Source: Desulfobacterales bacterium (lineage in GTDB: Bacteria > Desulfobacterota > Desulfobacteria > Desulfobacterales > JAAELO01). From it: a DNA stretch of 47,089 nucleotides. The notes under the pieces are model-generated. The model ran no database searches and had not been told where the DNA came from. It was given only the letters and a program-made list of their open reading frames with translations. Made by a program: the position numbers and the translations under genes. The DNA lies in NCBI GenBank assembly GCA_024226555.1, contig JAAELO010000462.1, forward strand, positions 1 through 47,089. The letters run 5' to 3'. Below, piece after piece: positions 25,344 to 32,231 of this stretch. The first letter of the stretch is position 1; each line of letters opens with the position of its first letter.

Positions 25344-25473
25344 GATATTCCCCTAAAAATTCTAATTGTCTTTCCTTAGCTTCATCCTTGCCACACTCGC
25401 ACTTGCTGCCATCTGCTAAATGATATGTACTATTGCATTTGCTGCATGACATCACGGTCCACGGTTCAACCAT
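25312..25473 (-). CDS. Zinc-ribbon microprotein, 53 aa
   Basis: It starts at 25473 with AGGAGGG ahead. The sequence has CSKC at 10-13 and CECG at 25-28, a four-Cys zinc ribbon. Its last 32 bases overlap the Rad52 gene in another frame. Function unknown. Position suggests a link to recombination. Confidence 0.62.
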   Translation of the reverse strand: MVEPWTVMSCSKCNSTYHLADGSKCECGKDEAKERQLEFLGEYHGFTAIKRAV

Positions 25474-25488
25474 CTTAACACCCTCCTA

Positions 25489-25761
25489 TTAAATCCGTAT
25501 ATCTTTATGAACCTTAATTGACGTTATCATCCAATTATAACCGCAGAATTTATTTGTAACTTTTTCACGGGGCAAAGCTTCCCTGATTTCTACATTAGCA
25601 CCCCAACCATCACCAAAATTATAATAATAATTACCGATAAATTCACGGTTCTTTTTTGAATCAGTTTTAGTGAATACCTTTGTAAACTTGTCTTTATCAC
25701 CTGACCATCTGCCGTTCCAGCTATTATTATTTGGCATTGTTAACTCTGCTATTAGTCGCAT
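25489..25761 (-). CDS. Hypothetical protein, 90 aa
   Basis: The start at 25761 has GGAGGG six bases before it, which supports a 35-base overlap with the upstream gene. The product is Asn/Lys/Tyr-rich with FIGNYYYNFGDGWGANVEI, probably beta. No family was recognised. Confidence 0.62.
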   Translation of the reverse strand: MRLIAELTMPNNNSWNGRWSGDKDKFTKVFTKTDSKKNREFIGNYYYNFGDGWGANVEIREALPREKVTNKFCGYNWMITSIKVHKDIRI

Positions 25762-26047
25762 TTAACACCCTCCATTCTTTTATATGCTTAGCCAGGGCCT
25801 CAGCCCCCATTGCCTTTTTAATTACTTCGCAGTTTACAGTTATTTGGAAAGGCGCATCCTCCGGTAAAAAAACATATTGCCCGGCGGCCGTTGTATCGAA
25901 TTTACACATATTTTTAAGTGCTTCCTCTCTTATCACACGTTCGAGAGTTGTTCCCCGGTGATTATTGGCATGGCCATTTACAATTTTAACACTATCAGGA
26001 TCAACTTCTACTCTCGTTTCGAATACTTCAAATATTCTGACTATCAT
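25727..26047 (-). CDS. Hypothetical protein, 106 aa
   Basis: Beta strands at the start (MIVRIFEVFETRVEV) are followed by helices (TLERVIREEALKN and AMGAEALAKHIKEW). An AGGAG site precedes it. It is the first gene after the hairpin terminator at 26129, so it may have its own weak promoter in 26050-26125. I found no convincing -35/-10 pair there. Function unknown. Confidence 0.62.
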   Translation of the reverse strand: MIVRIFEVFETRVEVDPDSVKIVNGHANNHRGTTLERVIREEALKNMCKFDTTAAGQYVFLPEDAPFQITVNCEVIKKAMGAEALAKHIKEWRVLNATNSRVNNAK

Positions 26048-26128
26048 TTTAGGTTCTCCTGTGTTATATATTGTTTACACAACTTATTTAGTAACAATCT
26101 TTCATCGTTTTACTCCATCGTTTAGTTA

Positions 26129-26158
26129 AAGGCTCGGTGTTCTTCAGCACCGAGCCTT
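26129..26158. terminator. Strong bidirectional intrinsic terminator
   Basis: AAGGCTCGGTG and its exact complement form an 11-bp stem with an 8-base loop. On the plus strand TTACCTTTTTTG follows. On the minus strand it stands 50 bases after the stop of the DnaJ-zinc gene and would end the transcript from the divergent promoter at 26623. Confidence 0.82.
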
Positions 26159-26209
26159 ACCTTTTTTGATCTGCAAATTAACTATTTATACATAAACCTC
26201 CTTATATTT

Positions 26210-26431
26210 TCACCTTAAACAACATACTCCGAAACAAATTTTATCATCTGTTTCACAATCTACAATTAACTCTGTATCCTCCTCTTCATCACATTCATCA
26301 CAAGGTACATACTCAACACCTGATCCACCACATGAATCGCATATTGAACCATCGTACCCACCTTCTCCACTGCCGTTACAAGTACAGCATATATCTTCTA
26401 CAAAACCAGTATCTTCGCAATTATCGCACAT
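26210..26431 (-). CDS. DnaJ-type zinc-finger protein, 73 aa
   Basis: Four CxxC units, two with the DnaJ CxxCxGxG form (CCTCNGSGEG, CDSCGGSGVE), are followed by CDEC and an acidic tail. There is no J domain, so this is not DnaJ itself. Small proteins of this kind are common in phage early regions. They probably bind zinc and a protein or RNA partner. Only the 49-residue gene separates it from the divergent promoter. Confidence 0.75.
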   Translation of the reverse strand: MCDNCEDTGFVEDICCTCNGSGEGGYDGSICDSCGGSGVEYVPCDECDEEEDTELIVDCETDDKICFGVCCLR

Positions 26432-26432
26432 G

Positions 26433-26582
26433 CTATTTGCCCTCCATCTGCTTTAAGTGCTCTCTATAATTTGATACAGTGTACAACCCGCAGTTTTCAC
26501 ATTTAAGTTTTCTCTGATCGCATACTAATAAACTACATATTGTATCAAGTGCTTCGTCTAATTTTTCGCCTTTGGTTTTCAT
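26433..26582 (-). CDS. Small Cys-containing protein, 49 aa
   Basis: The start at 26582 has GGAG nearby. The sequence begins MKTKGEKLDEALDTICSLLVC and contains CENCG, so it may hold one zinc with four Cys. It is the first gene of the minus-strand unit from the divergent promoter and ends two bases before the DnaJ-zinc gene. Function unknown. Confidence 0.6.
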   Translation of the reverse strand: MKTKGEKLDEALDTICSLLVCDQRKLKCENCGLYTVSNYREHLKQMEGK

Positions 26583-26622
26583 ATCGTCACTCCTTAAAGT
26601 TAATTTCGTTTGTTGTGACTAC

Positions 26623-26651
26623 ATAATTGCATGGGTGGTTTTAGATGTCAA
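26623..26651 (-). promoter_or_regulatory. Minus-strand sigma70-type promoter
   Basis: On the minus strand TTGACA (26651-26646), 17 bases, AATTAT (26628-26623). It lies 41 bases before the 49-residue gene. It is back to back with the plus-strand promoter at 26686. Confidence 0.62.
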
Positions 26652-26659
26652 GAGGAATT

Positions 26660-26717
26660 TGTAATATTTTGTAATAAAATAACACTTGACAGCAACATTG
26701 ATGTAATGTATTGTAAC
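26660..26717. promoter_or_regulatory. Two pairs of TGTAAT operator-like boxes
   Basis: TGTAATATTTTGTAAT (26660-26675) and TGTAATGTATTGTAAC (26702-26717) share 13 of 16 bases. Inside each pair the GTAA units are 10 bases apart, about one DNA turn. The pairs are 42 bases apart, about four turns. The first pair lies between the two -35 boxes; the second covers the plus-strand -10. Good candidate for cooperative binding by the adjacent HTH protein. Confidence 0.55.
26686..26714 (+). promoter_or_regulatory. Plus-strand early promoter
   Basis: TTGACA (26686-26691), 17 bases, TATTGT (26709-26714). It is followed by a short leader and AAGGAGG before the TTG start of the HTH gene at 26744. Confidence 0.72.
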
Positions 26718-26743
26718 TCACAACATTAATTAAGGAGGCGAAA

Positions 26744-26968
26744 TTGAGAGACTTTTATACAAGACAGGAATTAGCAAAAGAAATGAATGTAGGTGTTCGC
26801 ACTATAGATAAATGGAAGAGAGAGTTTGGACTACCTTATCATAAATTCGGTAGCGAAGTTGTTTTTAAAAAAGATGAATTTGAGCAATGGGGAAAAGATA
26901 GGGCAGACGCTGAAATTAAAAAGAAAAAGCTTTTATTAGAGGTTGAGAAACAAAAGGAGCGGAAATGA
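26744..26968 (+). CDS. MerR/excisionase-like HTH DNA-binding protein
   Basis: The start is TTG with AAGGAGG five bases ahead. Residues 5-45 (YTRQELAKEMNVGVRTIDKWKREFGLPYHKFGSEVVFKKDEF) form the winged HTH of the HTH_17/excisionase family. A Lys/Glu coiled coil ends the protein. As first gene of the early plus operon beside paired operator boxes it is probably its own regulator. No integrase gene is present, so a role in excision is unlikely. Confidence 0.82.
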   Translation: MRDFYTRQELAKEMNVGVRTIDKWKREFGLPYHKFGSEVVFKKDEFEQWGKDRADAEIKKKKLLLEVEKQKERK

Positions 26969-27189
26969 GACTATTTAAATTCCCTAAAGAAGAGGTCAGA
27001 TTCGAATGCGAAGTTGAAGACAATAAGAAAGGTTGCCCATGCGGTAAATCAACAAGAATAATCCGCCTTTCGATGTATGAAAACAACGCACTACTTGAAA
27101 ACTGTGGAACAACCACAGGACCAAAGGCAGCCATTTACATACTTAGAAATGCAATGGGAATTGCCGTTTGTGAAGACCATATAAGATAA
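26965..27189 (+). CDS. Hypothetical protein, 74 aa
   Basis: It starts in ATGA overlap with the HTH gene. The product carries GCPCGKSTRI near residue 23 and a late Cys in AVCEDHIR, possibly a zinc site. It is beta-rich. No family was recognised. Confidence 0.62.
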   Translation: MRLFKFPKEEVRFECEVEDNKKGCPCGKSTRIIRLSMYENNALLENCGTTTGPKAAIYILRNAMGIAVCEDHIR

Positions 27190-27201
27190 GGAGCGGAAAC
27201 A

Positions 27202-27384
27202 ATGAAATACATAGTCGAATTAGAGGAAGGAGTTTATATCGCACCTTGGGACGGTGACCCAGGCAGAACGCATGTTAAAGAAAATGCCACAAGGTTTAAA
27301 AACATTTCACTCGCATACAAGGCTATTAGTAAAGCATTTGAATGTAGAAACTTTAATAATCCGAGAGTAATAGAGGAATCATGA
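27202..27384 (+). CDS. Hypothetical protein, 60 aa
   Basis: GGAGCGGAAACA precedes the ATG. The opening KYIVELEEGVYIAPWDGDPGRT followed by a helix with AYKAISKAFE is a pattern of small phage proteins of unknown role. It overlaps the next start (ATGA). Confidence 0.6.
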   Translation: MKYIVELEEGVYIAPWDGDPGRTHVKENATRFKNISLAYKAISKAFECRNFNNPRVIEES

Positions 27385-27620
27385 AAACAATAATAACAGA
27401 TGAAGAAATTGAAAAAGTTCACGGAAACTCTAATTTCGGTGGAATGGATAAACGAGATGTTGTTAACCAAGGTATATTAAAATGTGCAGCAGGTTATTAT
27501 CAGGGACAAACATCAACACTAATAATCGCAGCGCATGGCCTTACAAATGAAAAATATGAATTGACTCCAAAGGGCAAGGCTTATCTTTGGGCAGCATTTA
27601 AAAATAAAATTAGCGTATAG
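27381..27620 (+). CDS. Hypothetical protein, 79 aa
   Basis: A compact protein with a helical N-terminus and YELTPKGKAYLWAAFK at the end, the look of a winged-helix wing and last helix. A DNA-binding role is possible but the N-terminal helices are not diagnostic. Its start overlaps the gene before it. Confidence 0.55.
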   Translation: MKTIITDEEIEKVHGNSNFGGMDKRDVVNQGILKCAAGYYQGQTSTLIIAAHGLTNEKYELTPKGKAYLWAAFKNKISV

Positions 27621-27629
27621 GAGAGAATC

Positions 27630-27791
27630 ATGAAATCAATAATAAAACTAATACTACTAATCATAATCGACTCTGTATCCGGCAAGCTTATATTAATGTT
27701 CCCATACGAATTGCGGGCGGCTGCATTCATGGCATTCATGGGGCTGATTTGTTTTAACGGATATGTGATATTTTATGGTGAGGGGGAATGA
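27630..27791 (+). CDS. Small membrane protein, 53 aa
   Basis: The sequence opens MKSIIKLILLIIIDSVSG, then MFPYELRAAAFMAFMGLICF: two hydrophobic helices (residues 4-16 and 30-48). A GGAGAG site precedes the start. Its stop overlaps the next start. It is probably an inner-membrane microprotein. Function unknown. Confidence 0.6.
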   Translation: MKSIIKLILLIIIDSVSGKLILMFPYELRAAAFMAFMGLICFNGYVIFYGEGE

Positions 27792-28168
27792 TGGAATTAA
27801 CAAATAATCAAAAAGGATACATAAACATGATAAACCTAAATGATTACCAAGTAGGCCAGAAACTTTATTTTTATAATATGGAATCTGCGATTTACTTAAG
27901 AGTCGAAAGAATAAACAAAAAAACAATAACTATGAAAGGCCCATTGCATGATCAATCTAAAAACAAACTTTCCGAAGCTGGAATGGTAAAGCAGTGCAAT
28001 GATTATTATACATACCATATTTGCAGCTATAAAACATATCGTAAGTTAAAAGAGCAGTTTTCGGTAGGAGAAAAATTTAATGAACTTTTCATGTATGAAC
28101 CAGAAGGATTGTCGACAGAAGCTAAGAAAAAAATGATTTCAATATTGTATCAGGATAAGAACAAATAA
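27788..28168 (+). CDS. Hypothetical protein, 126 aa
   Basis: Two adjacent ATGs start the gene. The middle has a beta-barrel-like pattern (LNDYQVGQKLYFYNMESAIYLRVERINKKTITMKG), followed by helices. No family was recognised. It is the last gene before the internal promoter at 28186. Confidence 0.6.
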   Translation: MMELTNNQKGYINMINLNDYQVGQKLYFYNMESAIYLRVERINKKTITMKGPLHDQSKNKLSEAGMVKQCNDYYTYHICSYKTYRKLKEQFSVGEKFNELFMYEPEGLSTEAKKKMISILYQDKNK

Positions 28169-28185
28169 CAACTCAAACTCTACAC

Positions 28186-28214
28186 TTGACACGTTCGGCT
28201 TATAAGCGTAGAGT
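28186..28214 (+). promoter_or_regulatory. Internal early promoter with operator-like spacer
   Basis: TTGACA (28186-28191), 17 bases, TAGAGT (28209-28214). The spacer contains the palindrome GCTTATAAGC. ACTCTAC (28177-28183) and GTAGAGT (28208-28214) form an outer inverted repeat. The region aligns with the promoter at 31695 (16 of 23 bases after the -35). Confidence 0.65.
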
Positions 28215-28242
28215 AAGTAAGAAATAAAAAAGGAGTAAGCGA

Positions 28243-28488
28243 ATGTTTAACCCAATGCAATCAAGAAATACAGGTCCAGGTGGTGAAGATTTTGGAAATA
28301 AAGAAGAGGCACCAATGTTTAAAAAATCGTATAAAAAGCAATTGGTAAGTATGATTTCCGAGTTTAGAGAGTTGGGCGCAACTTATAAAGAAATAAGAAC
28401 ATATTTAAACGGCCATGAATTTAAAACGCCTAACGGCAAACAATGGTCAGACGCTTATGTATTTATATTTTATAAGAAGAATAAATAA
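28243..28488 (+). CDS. Small protein with recombinase-like HTH fragment, 81 aa
   Basis: Residues 40-76 (ATYKEIRTYLNGHEFKTPNGKQWSDAYVFIF) resemble the DNA-binding 'LN..G..TP.G..W....V' segment found after the catalytic part of large serine recombinases. No catalytic domain is present. It is probably a stand-alone DNA-binding protein. It is the first gene of the replication operon from the promoter at 28186. Confidence 0.6.
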   Translation: MFNPMQSRNTGPGGEDFGNKEEAPMFKKSYKKQLVSMISEFRELGATYKEIRTYLNGHEFKTPNGKQWSDAYVFIFYKKNK

Positions 28489-28491
28489 GAA

Positions 28492-28512
28492 AAGCCCACT
28501 CGACATGGGCTT
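28492..28512 (+). other. Short hairpin after the HTH-fragment gene
   Basis: AAGCCCA and TGGGCTT form a 7-bp stem with a 7-base loop, three bases past the stop. No U-run follows, so it may be a weak attenuator before the replication genes. Confidence 0.4.
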
Positions 28513-28583
28513 GACTGGTGGAACTATTAACTTAAACCCACCTTACCTAAAAACACATTAAAAGTCAATAAGGATACATAACA

Positions 28584-28763
28584 ATGCATACAGCTAAAGA
28601 TTTTCTTGATAAAATGATTGAAAATAGAAAAATATATGAAGATGAATCTAAAAATCCATTAAAAAAATACGCACGATGCAAAATGCTTCTTTTTGAAATG
28701 AATTTATCAAATAACGCATATGATAAAATAATACAAATACTCATTGAAGAGCTTGGTATATAA
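28584..28763 (+). CDS. Hypothetical helical protein, 59 aa
   Basis: The start is ATG 28584 with AAGGAT upstream. The protein is fully helical and charged (KDFLDKMIENRKIYEDE, AYDKIIQILIEELG). It is 12 bases before the replication initiator gene. Small helical partners of initiators exist, but nothing here proves such a role. Confidence 0.55.
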   Translation: MHTAKDFLDKMIENRKIYEDESKNPLKKYARCKMLLFEMNLSNNAYDKIIQILIEELGI

Positions 28764-28775
28764 AAGGATTACAAT

Positions 28776-29414
28776 ATGAATCATTCATTTAATGTAGAAA
28801 TTGCAAAGATTTATGGTGTTGATGGAGCTATTATTGTAGAAAATCTTTACTTTTGGATTGCAAAAAATAGAGCCAACGAAAAGCACTACCACGATGGGCA
28901 ATACTGGACATATAACAGTGTCAATGCTTTTACTGTATTATTTCCTTATTGGTCATATAAACAAATAAGGAGAATATTAGATAATCTAATAAAAAAAGGC
29001 GCTATAAATACAGGAAATTATAATAAAGTTGGGTATGACAAAACAAAATGGTATGGTTTAAGCCAACATATATTTGATGTCTACCATTTGGGCACTTCCA
29101 TTTGCCCAAATGGGCACACCGATTCGCCCAAAAGGGCACATCCAATTACCCAAAAGGGCAAACCTATACCAGATATAAACACAAATATAAACACAGGTAT
29201 ATTTAAAAACCCAACAATCGAAGAGATAAAAACTTACTGCCACGAAAGAAAAAATAAAATAGATCCTGAACACTTCTTTGATTATCAGGTATCAAGAGGT
29301 TGGATTCTTAGTAACGGTAAAAAAATGAAATGTTGGAAAGCTACGATACGAACATGGGAAAAGAACGATAAAAAAACTCCACAAAAACAAATGTACGCAA
29401 CATTCGAGGACTAA
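28776..29414 (+). CDS. O-like replication initiator (winged helix)
   Basis: The N-terminal domain (residues 1-105) is the phage winged-helix initiator type: GAIIVENLYFWIAKN, YWTYNSVNAFTVLFPYWSYKQIRRILDNLIKKGAI. A flexible linker at 106-145 coincides with the DNA iterons. The C-terminal domain holds FFDYQVSRGWILSNGKKMKCWKATIRTWEKN, typical for helicase-loading replication proteins. It should bind the origin inside its own gene and recruit the helicase encoded next. The order initiator-helicase supports this. Confidence 0.85.
   Translation: MNHSFNVEIAKIYGVDGAIIVENLYFWIAKNRANEKHYHDGQYWTYNSVNAFTVLFPYWSYKQIRRILDNLIKKGAINTGNYNKVGYDKTKWYGLSQHIFDVYHLGTSICPNGHTDSPKRAHPITQKGKPIPDINTNINTGIFKNPTIEEIKTYCHERKNKIDPEHFFDYQVSRGWILSNGKKMKCWKATIRTWEKNDKKTPQKQMYATFED
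29081..29168 (+). repeat. Four 22-bp iterons, replication origin candidate
   Basis: GGGCA recurs at 29090, 29112, 29134 and 29156, exactly 22 bases apart (two DNA turns). Copies 2 and 3 contain GCCCAAAWGGGCA; copy 4 starts CCCAAAAGGGCA; copy 1 keeps the right half. Since 22 is not a multiple of three, the encoded peptide does not repeat, so selection is on DNA. The arrangement mirrors the lambda origin inside gene O. Confidence 0.85.
29169..29213 (+). other. AT-rich unwinding region beside the iterons
   Basis: This A/T-dominated stretch directly after the iterons has ATATAAACACA twice (29173-29183 and 29185-29195, 12 bases apart). Lambda-type origins place their easily melted segment in the same relative position. 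Confidence 0.65.
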
Positions 29415-29415
29415 A

Positions 29416-30690
29416 ATGTTAAACCACTTATACAAGAAAGAAATTGAAAACACAGTTCTATCAAGCTTTATCTATGAAAATGATGATTTCTTTTCAAGTG
29501 AATTTAACGAAAATCAATTCACTGAAAACAGGATTCTTGTTTTCCAGTCAATAAGAGAAATATTGAATTCAGGCAATGAAGCTGATCTGGTTTCTTTAAG
29601 TGAAAATCTTACAGGGAAAGTTAAAATAACCGAACTAACAACAATAGTTGATTCACCTGTATCAACAACAAACTTAGATTATCATTACAAGACACTCGAG
29701 AATGCCCGTTTAAGACGAGAAATGTATCAGGCGTACACTAACGGCTTAGACATGATTAAAAATGGCTTAAAACCCCTTGAAATTGATTCGCATGTAAAGT
29801 CAAAAATAATTAATATTGAAACTCATGAACCTGTAAAAGCTTTTGATCTTGCAATGTCAACCTATGAAGAAATAGTTGATGAGGCGAAAAACGGTAAAGA
29901 AATAGGGCTTAAAACCGGAATGAGGCGACTCGACAACAGGATGAACGGGTTTTGCCCACAGGAATTAATTGTTGTTGCCGGCCGGCCTGGAACCGGTAAA
30001 ACTTCAATTGTTGCAAACTGGATGAGAAACTTTGGTTTTTTCAATGAGCCTGGCATTGTCTTCAGCCTTGAAATGTCAAACCGTCAGTTAATGCGGAGAA
30101 TGATGTGTGATATGGGTTCAGTAGATGGTAAATATCTTTTTAGAGGCCAGATTAAATTCGGAAAAAACTCAAACATCTGGAAAACTCTTGAAAAAACATC
30201 ATCGAAAATATCAGAGATGCCTATTCAGTTTGATGATACCGCAAACATGACAATTGATAAGATTTACAGCAGGGCTAAGAAAGCAAAAACACTTAACAAT
30301 ATTAAGTATGTTGTGATTGATCACCTTGGGCTTATTTCCGGTTGGACCACACCAGGGCAGGAGGCAAAAGCAGAGATAACAAGAATGTGTAAAATGATGG
30401 CAAAAGATCTTGATTGTGTTGTTATTATCTTATCTCAGATGAACAGGAATATTGAAAAGAGGGAAGGGCGAGAACCAAAAATGTCAGACTTGAGGGACGC
30501 AGGGAGTATTGAACAAGATGCTGATATAATAATATTTCCTGATGTACCAGAGAAGAATGTAAACGGAACAAAGGATGATGAATTTGAGCTGGCTGATCTT
30601 TACATTGCAAAAACTCGGCGTGGTCGTGTCGGGAAAATTGATCAGATGAACTGGCAAGGCCATTATTTCAGGTATTCGGATAAAAACTAA
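29416..30690 (+). CDS. dnaB: DnaB-type replicative helicase
   Basis: The 424-residue protein has an N-terminal helical domain (KEIENTVLSSFIYEND, about residues 1-110), a linker and a RecA-like motor. Walker A is GRPGTGKTS near residue 189. KYVVIDHLGLISG is Walker B, and VVIILSQMNRNIEKREGREPKMSDLRDAGSIEQDADII carries the DnaB H4 and arginine-finger region. It unwinds the fork in 5'-3' direction. It is loaded by the neighbouring O-like protein. No primase domain is fused. Confidence 0.93.
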   Translation: MLNHLYKKEIENTVLSSFIYENDDFFSSEFNENQFTENRILVFQSIREILNSGNEADLVSLSENLTGKVKITELTTIVDSPVSTTNLDYHYKTLENARLRREMYQAYTNGLDMIKNGLKPLEIDSHVKSKIINIETHEPVKAFDLAMSTYEEIVDEAKNGKEIGLKTGMRRLDNRMNGFCPQELIVVAGRPGTGKTSIVANWMRNFGFFNEPGIVFSLEMSNRQLMRRMMCDMGSVDGKYLFRGQIKFGKNSNIWKTLEKTSSKISEMPIQFDDTANMTIDKIYSRAKKAKTLNNIKYVVIDHLGLISGWTTPGQEAKAEITRMCKMMAKDLDCVVIILSQMNRNIEKREGREPKMSDLRDAGSIEQDADIIIFPDVPEKNVNGTKDDEFELADLYIAKTRRGRVGKIDQMNWQGHYFRYSDKN

Positions 30691-30717
30691 TTATAATTTA
30701 ACTAAGAGGATTGAATA

Positions 30718-31227
30718 ATGGATAACATTAAAAAAATAGGTGTAAAATTAACAAGAGCAGAAAGAAGAGGCCGTAAAATAATAATAGTGATTGAGCCTGA
30801 TTTATTTAGTAGCGAGGTTTTTGGAGTGACACCTTTTTACGATGAGGGAGACGAAAAGAATCAACTTCAAAATGCTCAGTTCGTTGTAAATATAACAGAA
30901 GAAGATTATAAAGTAGATGCAAATGTAAGCTATACAGGGTGTCACTACACAAAAGGGCATACCCAACTACACAGCTTAAGCGAATGCGCTCTTAGTAAGA
31001 AGGATGTAGCTTTGAATTGGTTTTTAACTGAAGAAGAGAAATATTATACAGAGGATCGCATACAGCAAATATTAAAACTGTGGGTTGAAGATGAAGAATT
31101 TTATAAAAAATTGGTAGAAATATCTACAAGAAGAAAAAAAGAATTTAAAATATTGGAGTTTAATAAAATTAAAGAACGCTACGAGATAGCTCTTGGTGAG
31201 TTCGATAAAGCACTAAAGGCGTTTTGA
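30718..31227 (+). CDS. Hypothetical protein, 169 aa
   Basis: The N-terminal half is beta-rich and basic (VKLTRAERRGRKIIIVIEPDLF); the C-terminal third is a charged helix (EFYKKLVEISTRRKKEFKILEF). It lies 27 bases after the helicase gene in the same operon. No family was recognised. Confidence 0.62.
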   Translation: MDNIKKIGVKLTRAERRGRKIIIVIEPDLFSSEVFGVTPFYDEGDEKNQLQNAQFVVNITEEDYKVDANVSYTGCHYTKGHTQLHSLSECALSKKDVALNWFLTEEEKYYTEDRIQQILKLWVEDEEFYKKLVEISTRRKKEFKILEFNKIKERYEIALGEFDKALKAF

Positions 31228-31280
31228 TAAATGAAATACATAAACAAAATATTGTTGAATAATAACAAAGGAGACTAACG

Positions 31281-31676
31281 ATGAATAAAATGTATGCAGA
31301 ATTGGACAGCCGGATACAGAAAAACAAAGAAACTCTTATTAATTTCGGAAAATCAAAAGGCATGTATTACACAGAATACGTATACGAAAGCCTTAAAACG
31401 AAAACAGTCAAAGCAGTTAGACAGGAAATGAAAGATTTCGGTATCGTAAGACCGCCGGATATTGAAACAATAAGAAGCGTGAAATTTAGGGTTGAGCGAC
31501 AACTTGAGACTGTCGGAAATGAAAAAAAGAAAATATGTATGAAATGTAATCATAGGGTGGTTGGTGATGGATTACATAGTCACTGCACCAAATGCTTTGA
31601 AGATAATAAGAAAATAGACAGCCGAAGCGATTTCCGAGAAGCCCCGTTGAGAATGACTCATGGTGCTTATTATTAA
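31281..31676 (+). CDS. Hypothetical protein with C-terminal zinc ribbon, 131 aa
   Basis: The leader is GGAGACTAACGATG. The first 95 residues are helical and basic. CMKC near residue 91 and HCTKC near 108 form a four-Cys/His zinc ribbon. The protein may bind DNA or RNA. It ends just before the promoter at 31695. Confidence 0.65.
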   Translation: MNKMYAELDSRIQKNKETLINFGKSKGMYYTEYVYESLKTKTVKAVRQEMKDFGIVRPPDIETIRSVKFRVERQLETVGNEKKKICMKCNHRVVGDGLHSHCTKCFEDNKKIDSRSDFREAPLRMTHGAYY

Positions 31677-31694
31677 AATAATATCAAATATGTG

Positions 31695-31723
31695 TTGACA
31701 CTTTACGCTTAACAACGTAAAGT
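31695..31723 (+). promoter_or_regulatory. Early promoter with 26-bp palindromic operator
   Basis: TTGACA (31695-31700), 17 bases, TAAAGT (31718-31723). CACTTTACG (31699-31707) and CGTAAAGTG (31716-31724) form a perfect 9-bp inverted repeat with an 8-base centre, covering the spacer and -10 box, a classic repressor position. Confidence 0.72.
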
Positions 31724-31749
31724 GAAACATAAACTAAAAGGAGGGCAAC

Positions 31750-31950
31750 ATGAAAGACCACAGAGGGCGGCACTCAATAAGAAACGGAGAGCAAAACAGA
31801 AAGAAAGTCAAAGAATGGATGATAAAAAATCCTGACGCAACAATGAGGCAATGCGAGAAAGACCTCGGTTTGTGCCATGTAACAGTGCGAAAGCATATTA
31901 AGGCGATTAAGGAAGATTACGACGAAATATTAAAGCGACAGGGGGATTGA
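31750..31950 (+). CDS. HTH DNA-binding protein, 66 aa
   Basis: The segment ATMRQCEKDLGLCHVTVRKHIKAIKED (residues 30-56) is a helix-turn-helix of the replication/regulator type. The N-terminus is basic. AAAGGAGGG precedes the ATG. Directly behind a promoter with a 26-bp palindrome, it is a good candidate for the autoregulator of that promoter. This is inference from position. Confidence 0.75.
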   Translation: MKDHRGRHSIRNGEQNRKKVKEWMIKNPDATMRQCEKDLGLCHVTVRKHIKAIKEDYDEILKRQGD

Positions 31951-31953
31951 TAA

Positions 31954-32019
31954 GTGGATAACACTGTTAGATTAGAATATTTTAATGGAAAAGAGTGGGA
32001 GCGACAGGGGGAGCGATGA
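31954..32019 (+). CDS. Possible 21-aa microprotein
   Basis: GTG 31954 follows AGGGGGA. The frame encodes MDNTVRLEYFNGKEWERQGER and its TGA overlaps the next ATG (ATGA). The opening looks like the start of a beta domain, so this may be the leftover 5' end of a longer gene. Confidence 0.35.
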   Translation: MDNTVRLEYFNGKEWERQGER

Positions 32020-32183
32020 AAACAGCAGACAAAGAAGACATAATAACATTTGATGATGAGCCAGATATAGAAGCAATTCCTTGTCCTGTGTGTGGAGCGA
32101 TTTTAATAACATCTTACGGCGAAGATAATATTGATAATGTCGAAAAATGTAAGATTTGCAAGGAAGAATTTGAAATAATATGA
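32016..32183 (+). CDS. Zinc-ribbon protein, 55 aa
   Basis: ATG 32016 with GGGGGAG is preferred over an in-frame GTG at 31995. CPVC and CKIC (residues 23-26 and 46-49) make a zinc ribbon around an acidic linker. The last six codons (EEFEII) and nearby bases recur as a 21-bp repeat 385 bases downstream. Confidence 0.65.
   Translation: MKTADKEDIITFDDEPDIEAIPCPVCGAILITSYGEDNIDNVEKCKICKEEFEII
32161..32181. repeat. 21-bp direct repeat, copy 1
   Basis: The bases from AGGAAGAATTTG to ATAATAT are identical to 32546-32566. Copy 1 encodes the end of the zinc-ribbon gene; copy 2 is non-coding. The repeats bracket the 103-residue gene. Confidence 0.85.
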
Positions 32184-32231
32184 AGCTTTAAGATTAGATA
32201 GTTATTTTAAAATATATAAAAGGTGATTAAC

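Noticed and set aside
26744-26968. Excisionase of a temperate phage
   Set aside because: The fold fits, but no integrase and no attachment-like repeats were found. A regulator is the better reading.
28243-28488. Serine recombinase gene
   Set aside because: Only a DNA-binding-like segment is present. No catalytic Ser domain was found nearby, so it cannot act as an integrase.
29081-29168. CRISPR-like repeats
   Set aside because: Period of 22 bases with no unique spacers and inside a coding gene. The pattern fits origin iterons.
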